A DNA stretch of 64,000 bases from assembly GCF_019880365.1 (NCBI RefSeq), contig NZ_CP082271.1, forward strand, positions 186,001 to 250,000, written 5' to 3'. The notes under the pieces were generated by a model that was given only the letters and a program-made list of their open reading frames with translations, was not told where the DNA came from and did not search any database. A program made the translations under genes and the position numbers. The DNA is from Pseudomonas sp. DNDY-54 (GTDB lineage: Bacteria; Pseudomonadota; Gammaproteobacteria; Pseudomonadales; Pseudomonadaceae). Positions 8,593 to 16,501 of the stretch are shown in pieces. Position 1 is the first letter of the stretch. Each line of letters starts with the position of its first letter.

Positions 8593-9624
8593 ATGAAGAT
8601 TGGCAAGCAGCTCCCCGCTGTTTCCGCAATCAACCCGCAGGAACGCCGCGAGGCATTACTGCGGGATGCGCCTGCGCCGCTGCGTGCCGGTACGCCCGGC
8701 GACACCCTGCCCGTCGAAACCACGACCAGCAAGACCACCAGTTTCAGCCTGCAGCTCAACCAGCAACTGTCTTCGATGCAATCGGCCGACAGCTACCTGG
8801 GCGATCTGCAGACGCGTCTGTCGCAGCTCAAACTCAACCTGAGTCGCCAGATCAGCTCACCGCAGCCCGATGGCGAGGACGCCATTCAACAGTCGGTTCA
8901 TCAGCTCAACGAGCTGCTCAAGGCGCGCAGCAAGCGCTCCGGCAATTCGCTGGATGCCAACCTCAAGCTGCGCCTGACCGAGCCGGTACGCAGCCGCTTC
9001 AGCCTGCAGGGGCTGGAGTCGCTGGACACGATTCGTCAGTCCGGCCGCGAAACCCTGCTGTTCAGCGGCGGCCGCCAGCTGGCCGAGCCGGTCGCGGTGG
9101 TGCTCGACGACGGGATGACCGATGAGCAGATCCTGCGTCGCTTCAATGGCAGCCTCGGGCAGGCCGGGATTCGTGCCGAACTGGACCAGAACGGCGAGCT
9201 GAAATTTTCCGCGCGTGAAGGCGACTGGCAGAAGCTCAAGGGACAGCTCGCGGTGCAGGGCGAGGGCAAGTTGTTCGACAAGGGCAACTATGTTCGCGTG
9301 CAGAGCCAGGAAGAGCAGTTGCTGAACTTCCCCGAGGAGTTGCAGCTGGATTCGTTCCGCGAACTGCGGCGCTTGCTTGACTCGGTCGTGGCTGGGCTCG
9401 ACAAGGTCACCGCGCTGCGTGAGCAGCTGAGTAACCGCCAACAGGAGATCCGTGAGTTTCTCGCCCGTCAGGCCCATGCCGACGAGAAACAGTGGGCGAT
9501 GGATTTCTCGCGTTCGGTGTTCAACCTGATGCAGCGCAGCCCGTCCAGCTACGCCGCCGTCACCCAGACCGTGGTGGCGCAGGCCACCATCAGCCGCTTC
9601 GCGGTGGTCAGTCTGCTGTCTTGA
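8593..9624 (+). CDS. Flagellin-fold-like protein at the end of the flagellar operon
   Basis: I do not recognise this 343-aa protein with certainty. It has no signal peptide or membrane segment. Residues 50-110 are helical and polar. The middle (about 160-240, DDGMTDEQILRRFNGSLGQ then GIRAELDQNGELKFSAREGD) resembles the flagellin IN motif of flagellins and hook-associated proteins. The C-terminal 90 residues form long helices ending MQRSPSSYAAVTQTVVAQAT, like the D0/D1 helices of flagellin-family proteins. It is the last gene of the operon, 14 bp after flgL with a GAGG ribosome-binding site. In E. coli Flag-2 clusters a putative hook-associated gene, lafW, lies after lfgL. By position this could be the counterpart, but I could not compare the sequences. 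Confidence 0.6.
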   Translation: MKIGKQLPAVSAINPQERREALLRDAPAPLRAGTPGDTLPVETTTSKTTSFSLQLNQQLSSMQSADSYLGDLQTRLSQLKLNLSRQISSPQPDGEDAIQQSVHQLNELLKARSKRSGNSLDANLKLRLTEPVRSRFSLQGLESLDTIRQSGRETLLFSGGRQLAEPVAVVLDDGMTDEQILRRFNGSLGQAGIRAELDQNGELKFSAREGDWQKLKGQLAVQGEGKLFDKGNYVRVQSQEEQLLNFPEELQLDSFRELRRLLDSVVAGLDKVTALREQLSNRQQEIREFLARQAHADEKQWAMDFSRSVFNLMQRSPSSYAAVTQTVVAQATISRFAVVSLLS

Positions 9625-9669
9625 TCGATCCTGCGCCGGGCGGCGTGCTCATCGCCCGGTGCGATCGAT
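9624..9669. terminator. Shared hairpin between convergent genes
   Basis: An interrupted inverted repeat lies across the junction of the convergent flagellar operon and the lactonase gene. An outer arm ATCGATC (9624-9630) pairs with GATCGAT (9663-9669), and an inner arm CCGGGCG pairs with CGCCCGG (9653-9659). There is no U tract, so it may act as an mRNA 3'-end stabiliser rather than a classical intrinsic terminator. Confidence 0.4.
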
Positions 9670-10839
9670 GAACTTCACATCCGAAGGCCGACCCATTGGC
9701 AGGGTCTGCACGGTGTCGCCTAGCAGGCCGCTGTCGGGGTCGCGCTGCAGCACCACCAGCGCATCGCTTTTCTGGTTGGCGATGAGCATGAAACGCCCGC
9801 TCGGATCGATGGTGAACTCCCGCGGCTCGCGGCCCTCGCTGTCGCGCTGCTGAATTTCACGCAGGTTGGCGTTCTCCTCGATGGCGTAGACCATGATGCG
9901 GTTCTTTTCGGCGCGGTCGCTGACGTAGAGGAAACGGCCGTCGGCGGACGGATGAATAGCGCCCGGTGAATGCTGGCTGACATCGCCGCCGGCCGCCATG
10001 TCCACCAATTGCCGCTGTACCAGGCCGCCGTCGACATGGTCGAAACGGGCCACCTGAGCGCTGAGTTCAAGCGTCGCGTACGCCTGGAGTCCGTCCGGGC
10101 TGAAGACCAGATGGCGTGGGCCGCTGCCGTCCGGCAGGGCGATGAAGGCAGGGTCCGCAGGCGAGAGCGGGCGCTCGGCGTTGGCCGGGTCATACGCGTA
10201 GATGAAAATCTTGTCCGCGCCCAGGTCGCTGACGAAGAGCGTCTTTCCGTCCGGAGACATCACCGCCGAGTGCACATGGGCCGACTGTTGGCGTTCCGGG
10301 TGCACCTCGCTGGCCTTGTGAGTGGCGATCTGAGTCACGGGCGAGAGCGTCCCGTCGCTGGCCGTCGGCATGACCGCCAGGCTGCCGCCCGGATTGGCAT
10401 GGACGCCATAGTTCGAAACGAACAGGTAGCGTCCGTCACGGCTCTGGCTCAGGTGGGTGGGCTCGTCACCCAGGGTGATCTGCTGCGCCAACGGTGACAG
10501 CTGACCGCTGTTCGGCGCCATGATGAACGCGCTCACGCGGCCCACGGCGTCGGGCTGCCCAGGACCGTTCTCGTTCGCGGCGTAGAGCCGGTTGCGGTTC
10601 AGGTCCAGCGTCAGCCAGGACGGATTGTGCGTGCGTACCACTTGCAGCGGCTGGGGCTGAATCTGGCCGTTTTCGGCGTCGAACTGCATGCGATAGATCC
10701 CTTCGCTGCCGCCTTCGCCGCTGCGCACGCTGGTGTAGGTGCCGACCAATAGTTGATACATGGGTGCTGCCGCTCCCGAGGTGCTGAGTGCCAAGAGGGC
10801 CGCGGCGATGCCGAGGCGTATGTGCAAAGGGCCGAACAT
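9649..10839 (-). CDS. Exported lactonase-family beta-propeller protein
   Basis: This is a member of the 6-phosphogluconolactonase-like (YbhE/Lactonase PF10282) seven-bladed propeller family. The preferred start at 10839 gives MFGPLHIRLGIAAALLALST and a clear Sec signal peptide (SGAAAP cleavage region), so the mature enzyme is likely periplasmic. A longer frame reaches 10926 but adds no recognisable sequence. Family motifs include LLVGTYTS near the mature start, NPSWLTLDLNRNRLYAANE, GPRHLVFSPDGLQAYATLEL, HPSADGRFLYVSDRAEKN and REFTIDPSGRFMLIANQKSD. Some family members hydrolyse lactones and others muconate or other cyclic esters, so the substrate cannot be read from sequence. It is transcribed alone, divergent from the flavoprotein gene at 11102. 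Confidence 0.85.
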   Translation of the reverse strand: MFGPLHIRLGIAAALLALSTSGAAAPMYQLLVGTYTSVRSGEGGSEGIYRMQFDAENGQIQPQPLQVVRTHNPSWLTLDLNRNRLYAANENGPGQPDAVGRVSAFIMAPNSGQLSPLAQQITLGDEPTHLSQSRDGRYLFVSNYGVHANPGGSLAVMPTASDGTLSPVTQIATHKASEVHPERQQSAHVHSAVMSPDGKTLFVSDLGADKIFIYAYDPANAERPLSPADPAFIALPDGSGPRHLVFSPDGLQAYATLELSAQVARFDHVDGGLVQRQLVDMAAGGDVSQHSPGAIHPSADGRFLYVSDRAEKNRIMVYAIEENANLREIQQRDSEGREPREFTIDPSGRFMLIANQKSDALVVLQRDPDSGLLGDTVQTLPMGRPSDVKFIDRTGR

Positions 10840-11101
10840 AAGTGAATATCCCGTATCGGTGTAGGCGGGGAGGCCGTAGCTTGTTGAACACAGCAAGGCG
10901 TCAGGGTTCTCTACAGTTATAGTCATGGCTGCGCAGCGTATTGATGGCGATGGGCCCGCTTACGCCTGCGAACTCGATAGACCGCTGCACGGTCTATCAG
11001 GAACGGGTCATGTGAAACCGCCCGGTCATCCCTCCGATGTGCCACTGTCCGCCGTACCGTCGTAATTTCAATTTTGCCTATCAGAGTGGCTCTGCTTTCT
11101 T

Positions 11102-12265
11102 ATGGAATATCTGTTACCCGCTCGGCTCAGCGAGCTGCAAGGCATCGCGGCCTTGCTGGTGGAATCACACATCGCCCCGCATGCAGCCCAGGTCGATGAG
11201 CACTGCCAATGGCCCGAGCATTCGATGAGCGCGCTGGCAGAAGCCGGGCTGCTCGGGCTGCAAGTGCCGACCGCGCTTGGGGGTCATGGCCAGGGCCTGC
11301 TTGGCCTGAGCGTAATCACCGAAACGATCGGCAGGGCATGCCCGTCGTCGGCACTCTGCTTCGGCATGCACTGTGTCGGCACCGCGGTGATTGCCGCCAA
11401 GGCCACTCGTTACCAGCAGGACCACTATCTACGGGCCATTGCCGAAGGCCGGCACATCACCACGCTGGCACTTTCCGAACATGGTACGGGCGCGCACTTC
11501 TACCTGCCGGAGACGCGTATCCAGTCGGACGGGGAGCGCTTCGTGGTCAACGGCACCAAGCAATTCGTGACCAACGGTGGTCATGCCGACTCCTATGTGG
11601 TGTCGACGGTAGCCAGCGGCGATGGTAATGACGCCGGCGACTTCAGTTGCCTGATCGTCGACCGCGACAGTGCAGGTATGAGCTGGCTGGATGCCTGGAA
11701 AGGCTTCGGCATGCGGGGCAATTCCTCTCGGCCGTTGCGCCTGGATCAGGTTCGCGTGCCGACGGCGAATCTGCTGGGTGAAGAAGGTGATCAGGTCTGG
11801 TACGTGTTTGAGGTGGTCGCTCCCTTTTTCCTGATGGCCATGGCCGGCACCTATCTCGGTATTGCCCAGTCAGCACTGGACGCTGCTGGCGAGCACTTGC
11901 GCGCTCGGCGTTATTCGCATTCGGGCGAGGCGTTGCGCGATGTCGAGGCATTGCAGATTCGCTATGCCGAGATGTGGATGGATCTGGAGAAAACCCGTGC
12001 GCTGATTCGCGAAGCCGCGCGGCGTGGAGACATGGGGGATCCCGAGGCGCTGCCCTTCATTCTTTCCTGCAAGGCGGCGGCCGGTGAAACCGCGGTCTCA
12101 CTCGCTAATGAGGCGATGACCATTTGTGGTGGTGCTGCGTACCGTGACAACAGCCGGGTCGCGCAGATAATGCGTGATGCCCGAGCCGCACATGTGATGA
12201 CGCCGACCACCGATCTGCTGAAGCTATGGGCAGGCCGCAGTTTGCTCGGCCTGCCGCTGCTTTGA
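11102..12265 (+). CDS. Acyl-CoA-dehydrogenase-like flavoprotein
   Basis: The 387-aa protein has the three-domain acyl-CoA dehydrogenase layout. It has an N-terminal helical domain (AGLLGLQVPTALGGHGQG), a beta domain with LALSEHGTGAHF and FVVNGTKQFVTNGGHADSYV, and a C-terminal helical domain (CKAAAGETAVSLANEAMTIC then GGAAYRDNSRVAQIMRDARA). In classical enzymes a catalytic Glu lies in a Y-E-G-T motif just after this last stretch. Here the position reads AAHVMTPTTDLLKLW, with no Glu. The true reaction may therefore be a non-classical dehydrogenase or flavin monooxygenase of this superfamily; that is inference. No clear ribosome-binding site precedes the ATG. Its 3' end overlaps the frame of the downstream hybrid kinase. 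Confidence 0.85.
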   Translation: MEYLLPARLSELQGIAALLVESHIAPHAAQVDEHCQWPEHSMSALAEAGLLGLQVPTALGGHGQGLLGLSVITETIGRACPSSALCFGMHCVGTAVIAAKATRYQQDHYLRAIAEGRHITTLALSEHGTGAHFYLPETRIQSDGERFVVNGTKQFVTNGGHADSYVVSTVASGDGNDAGDFSCLIVDRDSAGMSWLDAWKGFGMRGNSSRPLRLDQVRVPTANLLGEEGDQVWYVFEVVAPFFLMAMAGTYLGIAQSALDAAGEHLRARRYSHSGEALRDVEALQIRYAEMWMDLEKTRALIREAARRGDMGDPEALPFILSCKAAAGETAVSLANEAMTICGGAAYRDNSRVAQIMRDARAAHVMTPTTDLLKLWAGRSLLGLPLL

Positions 12266-15117
12266 GTGCCAGTGTGGGAACCCAGTCGATAATTCTGATC
12301 ATCGCCCGAGACGCAGACGGCGCGACGCAACGGCTGATTGGAGAGATCGCCGTCGCGCAACAGTTGCAGCTAACCGCCATCGACCAGGCAGCGCTCACTG
12401 CTGATTCCGCTGCGACGTTGGCGGCGCACGCAGAGCCTGCGCTGCTGCTGCTGGCACCGGGACTTAGCCGCCCACTGGCGCTGGCGCGGACCATACGCGG
12501 TCACTGGCGGCATTGCGAATTCATATTTCTCTGTCCGGTCGGCGGTATTGAGCCCTTGCGCCGTGAGTTTGGCGTGGCCCCGCTGATTGGTCCGCATTGG
12601 TCCATCATCGAGACCAGCCCATCCGTGCTGGCCCGGCAGATCAGCCAGACGCTCGCGGCGACTCAGCGCCGCCGTCAATTGCGAACCACGCTTGACCGGG
12701 CAAACGCGACGCTCAATTCACCTCAGGCTTCAACAGAGGGCAGCCATCGACGACGGCTGAACGCCAGCTACTACCTGCACACGTTCATCGATGCCGCGCG
12801 TGACGCCATTATCGGGCTCGATGAGACGTTGGACGTGCTGTACTGGAGCGCGGGTGCCGAAGAGCTGTTCCGGCTGCCAGTCAGGGACGCCGTGCAGCTG
12901 AACGTTGAACAATTGCCGTTCTGGTCGCCTGCGCTGCATTCGACTGCGCAGCAGGTGCTTGGCGGCACCGTTGCGCGCCCTCTGGAATGCTCGTGCACGC
13001 TGGACGGGGTCGATAGCACGCTGGAAGTTTTTCCCTCGGCGGTGCGGGACGGGGATCGGCAAATCATCGGTGTATCCCTGACCGTACGCGACATCACGGC
13101 CCTGGCCGCGGAGCGTCGGGTCAATGAGCAACGCGGGCGGGAGTTGACCGAGGAGAGTCAACATCTCCACCGCCTGTTCGATCAGGCGCCTGGCTTCATT
13201 GCAATTACTCGAGGGCCGCTGCACGTGCTGGCCATCGCCAACCGGGCCTTTCACCAGCTAGTGGGGCAGCGCGATGTGATCGGTCAACCGGCATCCGCAG
13301 CGTTCCCGCAAACCGAGGGGCGCGACGTCGGCGAGCTGTTGGAACAAATCTATGCGACCAAGCGGCCCTACCTCGGCCGTGCGACACCGGTGTTGGTCAA
13401 CCGTGGCAGCGGTGGCGGGGCGGAGCGACGGTTTGTCGATTTCATATTCCAGCCCGTGCTGACTGAGCAGGACGAGGTGAGCGGCATTTTCTGCCAGGGC
13501 CACGACGTGACGCAGCAGGTCCTCGCACAGCAAGCCCTGCAGCAATCCCAAGACAGCCTGCTGGAACTGGTGAGTGAGCGCACCCGCGAGCTGGAGCAAA
13601 GTCGCCAGGCGCTGCATCAATCGCAGAAGCTGGAGGCGATCGGCAAGCTGACCGGTGGCGTGGCGCATGATTTCAACAATGTGCTGCAGGTAATCGGCGG
13701 CAACCTGCAGTTGATACGGCCCATGCTTGCAAGCGCCGGGTTGGGCTCGGAGCGGCTTGATGCCGCGGCGCAGGCGGTTGAACGAGGGGCCAAACTGGCG
13801 GCCGAGCTGTTGGCCTTTGCCCGCAGGCAGCCGTTGCGGCCGATGCCCACCAATCTGAGTCGTTTGCTACGCAACATGGATGAGTTGCTGCGCCAGGCGC
13901 TGGGCGAGAGAGTTGAGATCGAAACCGTTGTTTCCGGCGGGCTGTGGACGACCATGGTCGATCCGAACCAGCTCGAGAATGTGCTACTGAATCTGGCGAT
14001 CAACGCGCGCGATGCCATGCTCGACGGGGGCAAGCTGACCCTTGAGCTCAGCAATGCCATGCTCGACGAGCATTATGCGCAAACACAGATTGACGTCGCG
14101 CCAGGTCAGTACGTGCTGCTGGCGGTCTCCGACACGGGTGTCGGCATGTCCGAGCACACCATCGAGCAGGCGTTCGAGCCTTTCTACACCACCAAGCCGG
14201 AGGGTGAGGGCACGGGGCTCGGGCTAAGCATGGCCTATGGTTTTGCCAAACAGAGCGGCGGCCACATCCGCATTTACAGCGAACTGGGCAGCGGCACCAC
14301 GGTCAAGCTGTACCTGCCCCGTACCGAGCAGCCGGAAGTGGTTGCCGTTCCGCTACCGGTCGGGCCCACCGTAGGCGGTAACGAGACGATTCTGGTCGTG
14401 GAGGATGATCTTGCGGTACAGGCTACCGTCATCGAACTGCTGTCCGGCCTTGGCTACCGGGTGCTGCGCGCCAATGATGCGCAGAGCGCCCTGAGCATTC
14501 TTCAGAGCGGCATCGCAATCGATCTGTTGTTCACCGACGTGGTTATGCCGGGCAAACTCAGCAGCACCGAACTGGCACGACAGGCGAAACTGCTGCTGCC
14601 GGATATTGCCGTACTGTTCACCTCGGGCTACACCCGCAACGCGATTGTTCACGGTGGCAAGCTGGATGCCGGCGTCGAGTTGCTGAGCAAGCCGTATCGC
14701 CAGGAAGATCTGGCGCGCAAGATCCGTCAGCTCCTCGGGTCGCGTGAGCATGATCAGACGTCTGCAGCTGCAAAACAGCAGAATTTGCGTCGTTGTGTAC
14801 TCGTCGTCGAGGACCAACTGCCGCTGCTTGAGCTGACCTGCGAAATGCTCGACGAGTTAGGGTTCGCATCGGTGGGATGCCTTTGCGCGGAAAAGGCGTC
14901 GCAAGCATTGGCCGAACGGCACTTCGATTTCCTGCTGGTGGACGTCAACCTGCCGGGAATGTCCGGCACCGAGTTCGCCGCGCTGGCGCTTGAGGCGCAG
15001 CCGCGGCTGCGGGTGGTGTTCATGTCCGGCGATGGCGTGATCGAAACCGAGCTGCCCGCTAGCTCCTTGCCCAAGCCCTTCTCATTCGAGCAGCTCGAAG
15101 CGATTCTCAACGCCTGA
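12226..15117 (+). CDS. Hybrid sensor histidine kinase with two PAS and two receiver domains
   Basis: A soluble 963-aa hybrid kinase. From the N-terminus: about 170 residues resembling a degenerate receiver domain, PAS 1 (about 180-300), PAS 2 (about 315-440), a short coiled coil, HisKA with H-box GGVAHDFNNVL (His481), and HATPase (N-box NVLLNLAINARDAM, DTGVGMSEHTIEQAFEPF, EGTGLGLSMAYGFAKQSGGH). Receiver 1 has phospho-acceptor Asp771 in FTDVVMPG, and receiver 2 has Asp906 in LVDVNLPGMSG. No membrane segment is seen, so the input is likely cytosolic through PAS. The start is uncertain: the ATG at 12226 lies inside the flavoprotein gene, and a GTG at 12274 just after its stop would remove 16 residues. 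Close linkage suggests co-expression with the flavoprotein. Confidence 0.92.
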   Translation: MGRPQFARPAAALSASVGTQSIILIIARDADGATQRLIGEIAVAQQLQLTAIDQAALTADSAATLAAHAEPALLLLAPGLSRPLALARTIRGHWRHCEFIFLCPVGGIEPLRREFGVAPLIGPHWSIIETSPSVLARQISQTLAATQRRRQLRTTLDRANATLNSPQASTEGSHRRRLNASYYLHTFIDAARDAIIGLDETLDVLYWSAGAEELFRLPVRDAVQLNVEQLPFWSPALHSTAQQVLGGTVARPLECSCTLDGVDSTLEVFPSAVRDGDRQIIGVSLTVRDITALAAERRVNEQRGRELTEESQHLHRLFDQAPGFIAITRGPLHVLAIANRAFHQLVGQRDVIGQPASAAFPQTEGRDVGELLEQIYATKRPYLGRATPVLVNRGSGGGAERRFVDFIFQPVLTEQDEVSGIFCQGHDVTQQVLAQQALQQSQDSLLELVSERTRELEQSRQALHQSQKLEAIGKLTGGVAHDFNNVLQVIGGNLQLIRPMLASAGLGSERLDAAAQAVERGAKLAAELLAFARRQPLRPMPTNLSRLLRNMDELLRQALGERVEIETVVSGGLWTTMVDPNQLENVLLNLAINARDAMLDGGKLTLELSNAMLDEHYAQTQIDVAPGQYVLLAVSDTGVGMSEHTIEQAFEPFYTTKPEGEGTGLGLSMAYGFAKQSGGHIRIYSELGSGTTVKLYLPRTEQPEVVAVPLPVGPTVGGNETILVVEDDLAVQATVIELLSGLGYRVLRANDAQSALSILQSGIAIDLLFTDVVMPGKLSSTELARQAKLLLPDIAVLFTSGYTRNAIVHGGKLDAGVELLSKPYRQEDLARKIRQLLGSREHDQTSAAAKQQNLRRCVLVVEDQLPLLELTCEMLDELGFASVGCLCAEKASQALAERHFDFLLVDVNLPGMSGTEFAALALEAQPRLRVVFMSGDGVIETELPASSLPKPFSFEQLEAILNA

Positions 15118-15179
15118 CTGACTGGCAGGCGGTTAGGGTCTAGGGTCCGGTCGTCGTGCGGCTCTGCGACCCCGCGCGG

Positions 15180-15377
15180 CTAATGCTGAGCACGCACGCT
15201 CAGGTCGCGCTGCCGCTGAGGCTTACGGCGACGAAAACCGTGGACGGAGAGCACCACCGGTACGCTCAGCGCGAGCCAGTTCAGCCAGTCGCCCGCGCCT
15301 TCAGACACCAGACCGGCTACCAGCCCCACCGCGGACAACGCCGCGATCAGCACTGGCCAGAGCCATATGCGCATCAT
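15180..15377 (-). CDS. Small inner-membrane protein of the iron-uptake operon
   Basis: The 65-residue product starts MMRIWLWPVLIAALSAVGLV and has two hydrophobic segments (about residues 3-22 and 30-45) followed by a basic tail. Small two-helix proteins of this type commonly follow PepSY-domain reductase genes in Pseudomonas iron operons. Its function is not known to me. The start is set by the ATGATG overlapping the stop of the PepSY gene (ATGA), which gives three coupled genes in the order receptor, PepSY protein, small protein. A longer in-frame start upstream lies entirely inside the PepSY gene and is less likely. Confidence 0.7.
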   Translation of the reverse strand: MMRIWLWPVLIAALSAVGLVAGLVSEGAGDWLNWLALSVPVVLSVHGFRRRKPQRQRDLSVRAQH

Positions 15378-16501
15378 GCCCGGGCCTCCGTGGCGCCGCG
15401 CTTGAGCCACAGGTACAGCCCGCTGACCACGACGATGATGGTGAGGATATCCAACAGACCCCAGAGGATTTTCAGCGGCAAGCCGCCGTAATCACCGAAG
15501 TGCAGTGGCTCGGAGAGTTGCAGCGCGGTGACATACCAGGGGCGGGCACCGGCTTCCAGCACCTCGCCGTTGGCGGGGTCAATCAGCAAGGCCTGGGTCA
15601 GGCGCGAAGTCAGCGGCGTATCACCCCGCAAGATCACCGCGACGTGTTCGGGTGTCGCGCGCAGCGTGCCGGGGTACGCGATCATCGAGATCGCCATGCC
15701 CGGTGCGGCGGCCAGCACGCGATCGACCGAGGCTTGCAACGTGCCGTCGACTGCGGGTACGTCCTGTGCGTCGGCGGGTAGCAGAACGCGGGTTTCACCG
15801 GCCTGCAGCGCGCTGACCTGATCCGCTTGCCAGCCTTTGAATATCAGGTCTGCCCAGGTATTGATCACTCCCGTGAAGCCCACGGCCAGGGCCCACACCA
15901 GGGTCACGACACCAAGCAGGTTGTGGAGGTCGAGCCAGCGCGTCCTTGGCGCGCGCGCATGGCGGACCTCACCGAAGCGCAGTTTGCGCATGAAGGGCGC
16001 GTAGAGCACCACGCCAGAGATGATCGCCACGACCAGCAACAGGCCCATCAGACCGAGGAACAGCTTGCCGGGGAGCCCTGCATACAGGTCCACGTGCAAG
16101 CGGTACATCACGCTCATGAAGCCTTCATCGAAGTTGGGCGCGCCGAGCACCTCGGCGGTTCGGGCATCGGAAAGGATCAGGGTCGACTCGCTCTCGTCCG
16201 TATCGACGCGCGTATCGAGCTTGACGTACCAGACATCCGGCTCGTCTTCTTCGGCGAAAAAGTACAGCGGCACCAGGCCGGGGTAAGCCTTTACCGCCTC
16301 GGCAGCAACCTGGTCGACCGGAGCACGCGATGCGCCTTCCGGCATCGCCGGCGCTTCGATTTCGTTGCCGGTGAGATGGTCGATCTCATGCGAAAACACC
16401 AGCGGCAAGCCGGTCAGGCACAGCATCAGGATGAACAGGGTGGAGACGAGGCTGGACCACTTATGAACCCAGCCCCAGCGCCGCAGCGTGACTGCCTGCA
16501 T
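15374..16501 (-). CDS. PepSY-associated TM protein (siderophore-iron reductase type)
   Basis: Start ATG at 16501 overlaps the stop of the TonB receptor gene (ATGA). The 375-aa protein begins MQAVTLRRWGWVHKWSSLVS. It has four predicted membrane helices: near the start, around LGLMGLLLVVAIISGVVLYA, at LLGVVTLVWALAVGFTGVIN, and at the C-terminus WGLLDILTIIVVVSGLYLWL. Periplasmic PepSY regions lie between them. Conserved His residues in the helices (HKW, FSHEID, LDLHNLLG) fit the PepSY_TM family, some members of which reduce ferric siderophores or bind haem. Genetic coupling to a siderophore receptor supports an iron-release role by inference. An open frame extends upstream to 16591 inside the receptor gene and is not used. 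Confidence 0.85.
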   Translation of the reverse strand: MQAVTLRRWGWVHKWSSLVSTLFILMLCLTGLPLVFSHEIDHLTGNEIEAPAMPEGASRAPVDQVAAEAVKAYPGLVPLYFFAEEDEPDVWYVKLDTRVDTDESESTLILSDARTAEVLGAPNFDEGFMSVMYRLHVDLYAGLPGKLFLGLMGLLLVVAIISGVVLYAPFMRKLRFGEVRHARAPRTRWLDLHNLLGVVTLVWALAVGFTGVINTWADLIFKGWQADQVSALQAGETRVLLPADAQDVPAVDGTLQASVDRVLAAAPGMAISMIAYPGTLRATPEHVAVILRGDTPLTSRLTQALLIDPANGEVLEAGARPWYVTALQLSEPLHFGDYGGLPLKILWGLLDILTIIVVVSGLYLWLKRGATEARA

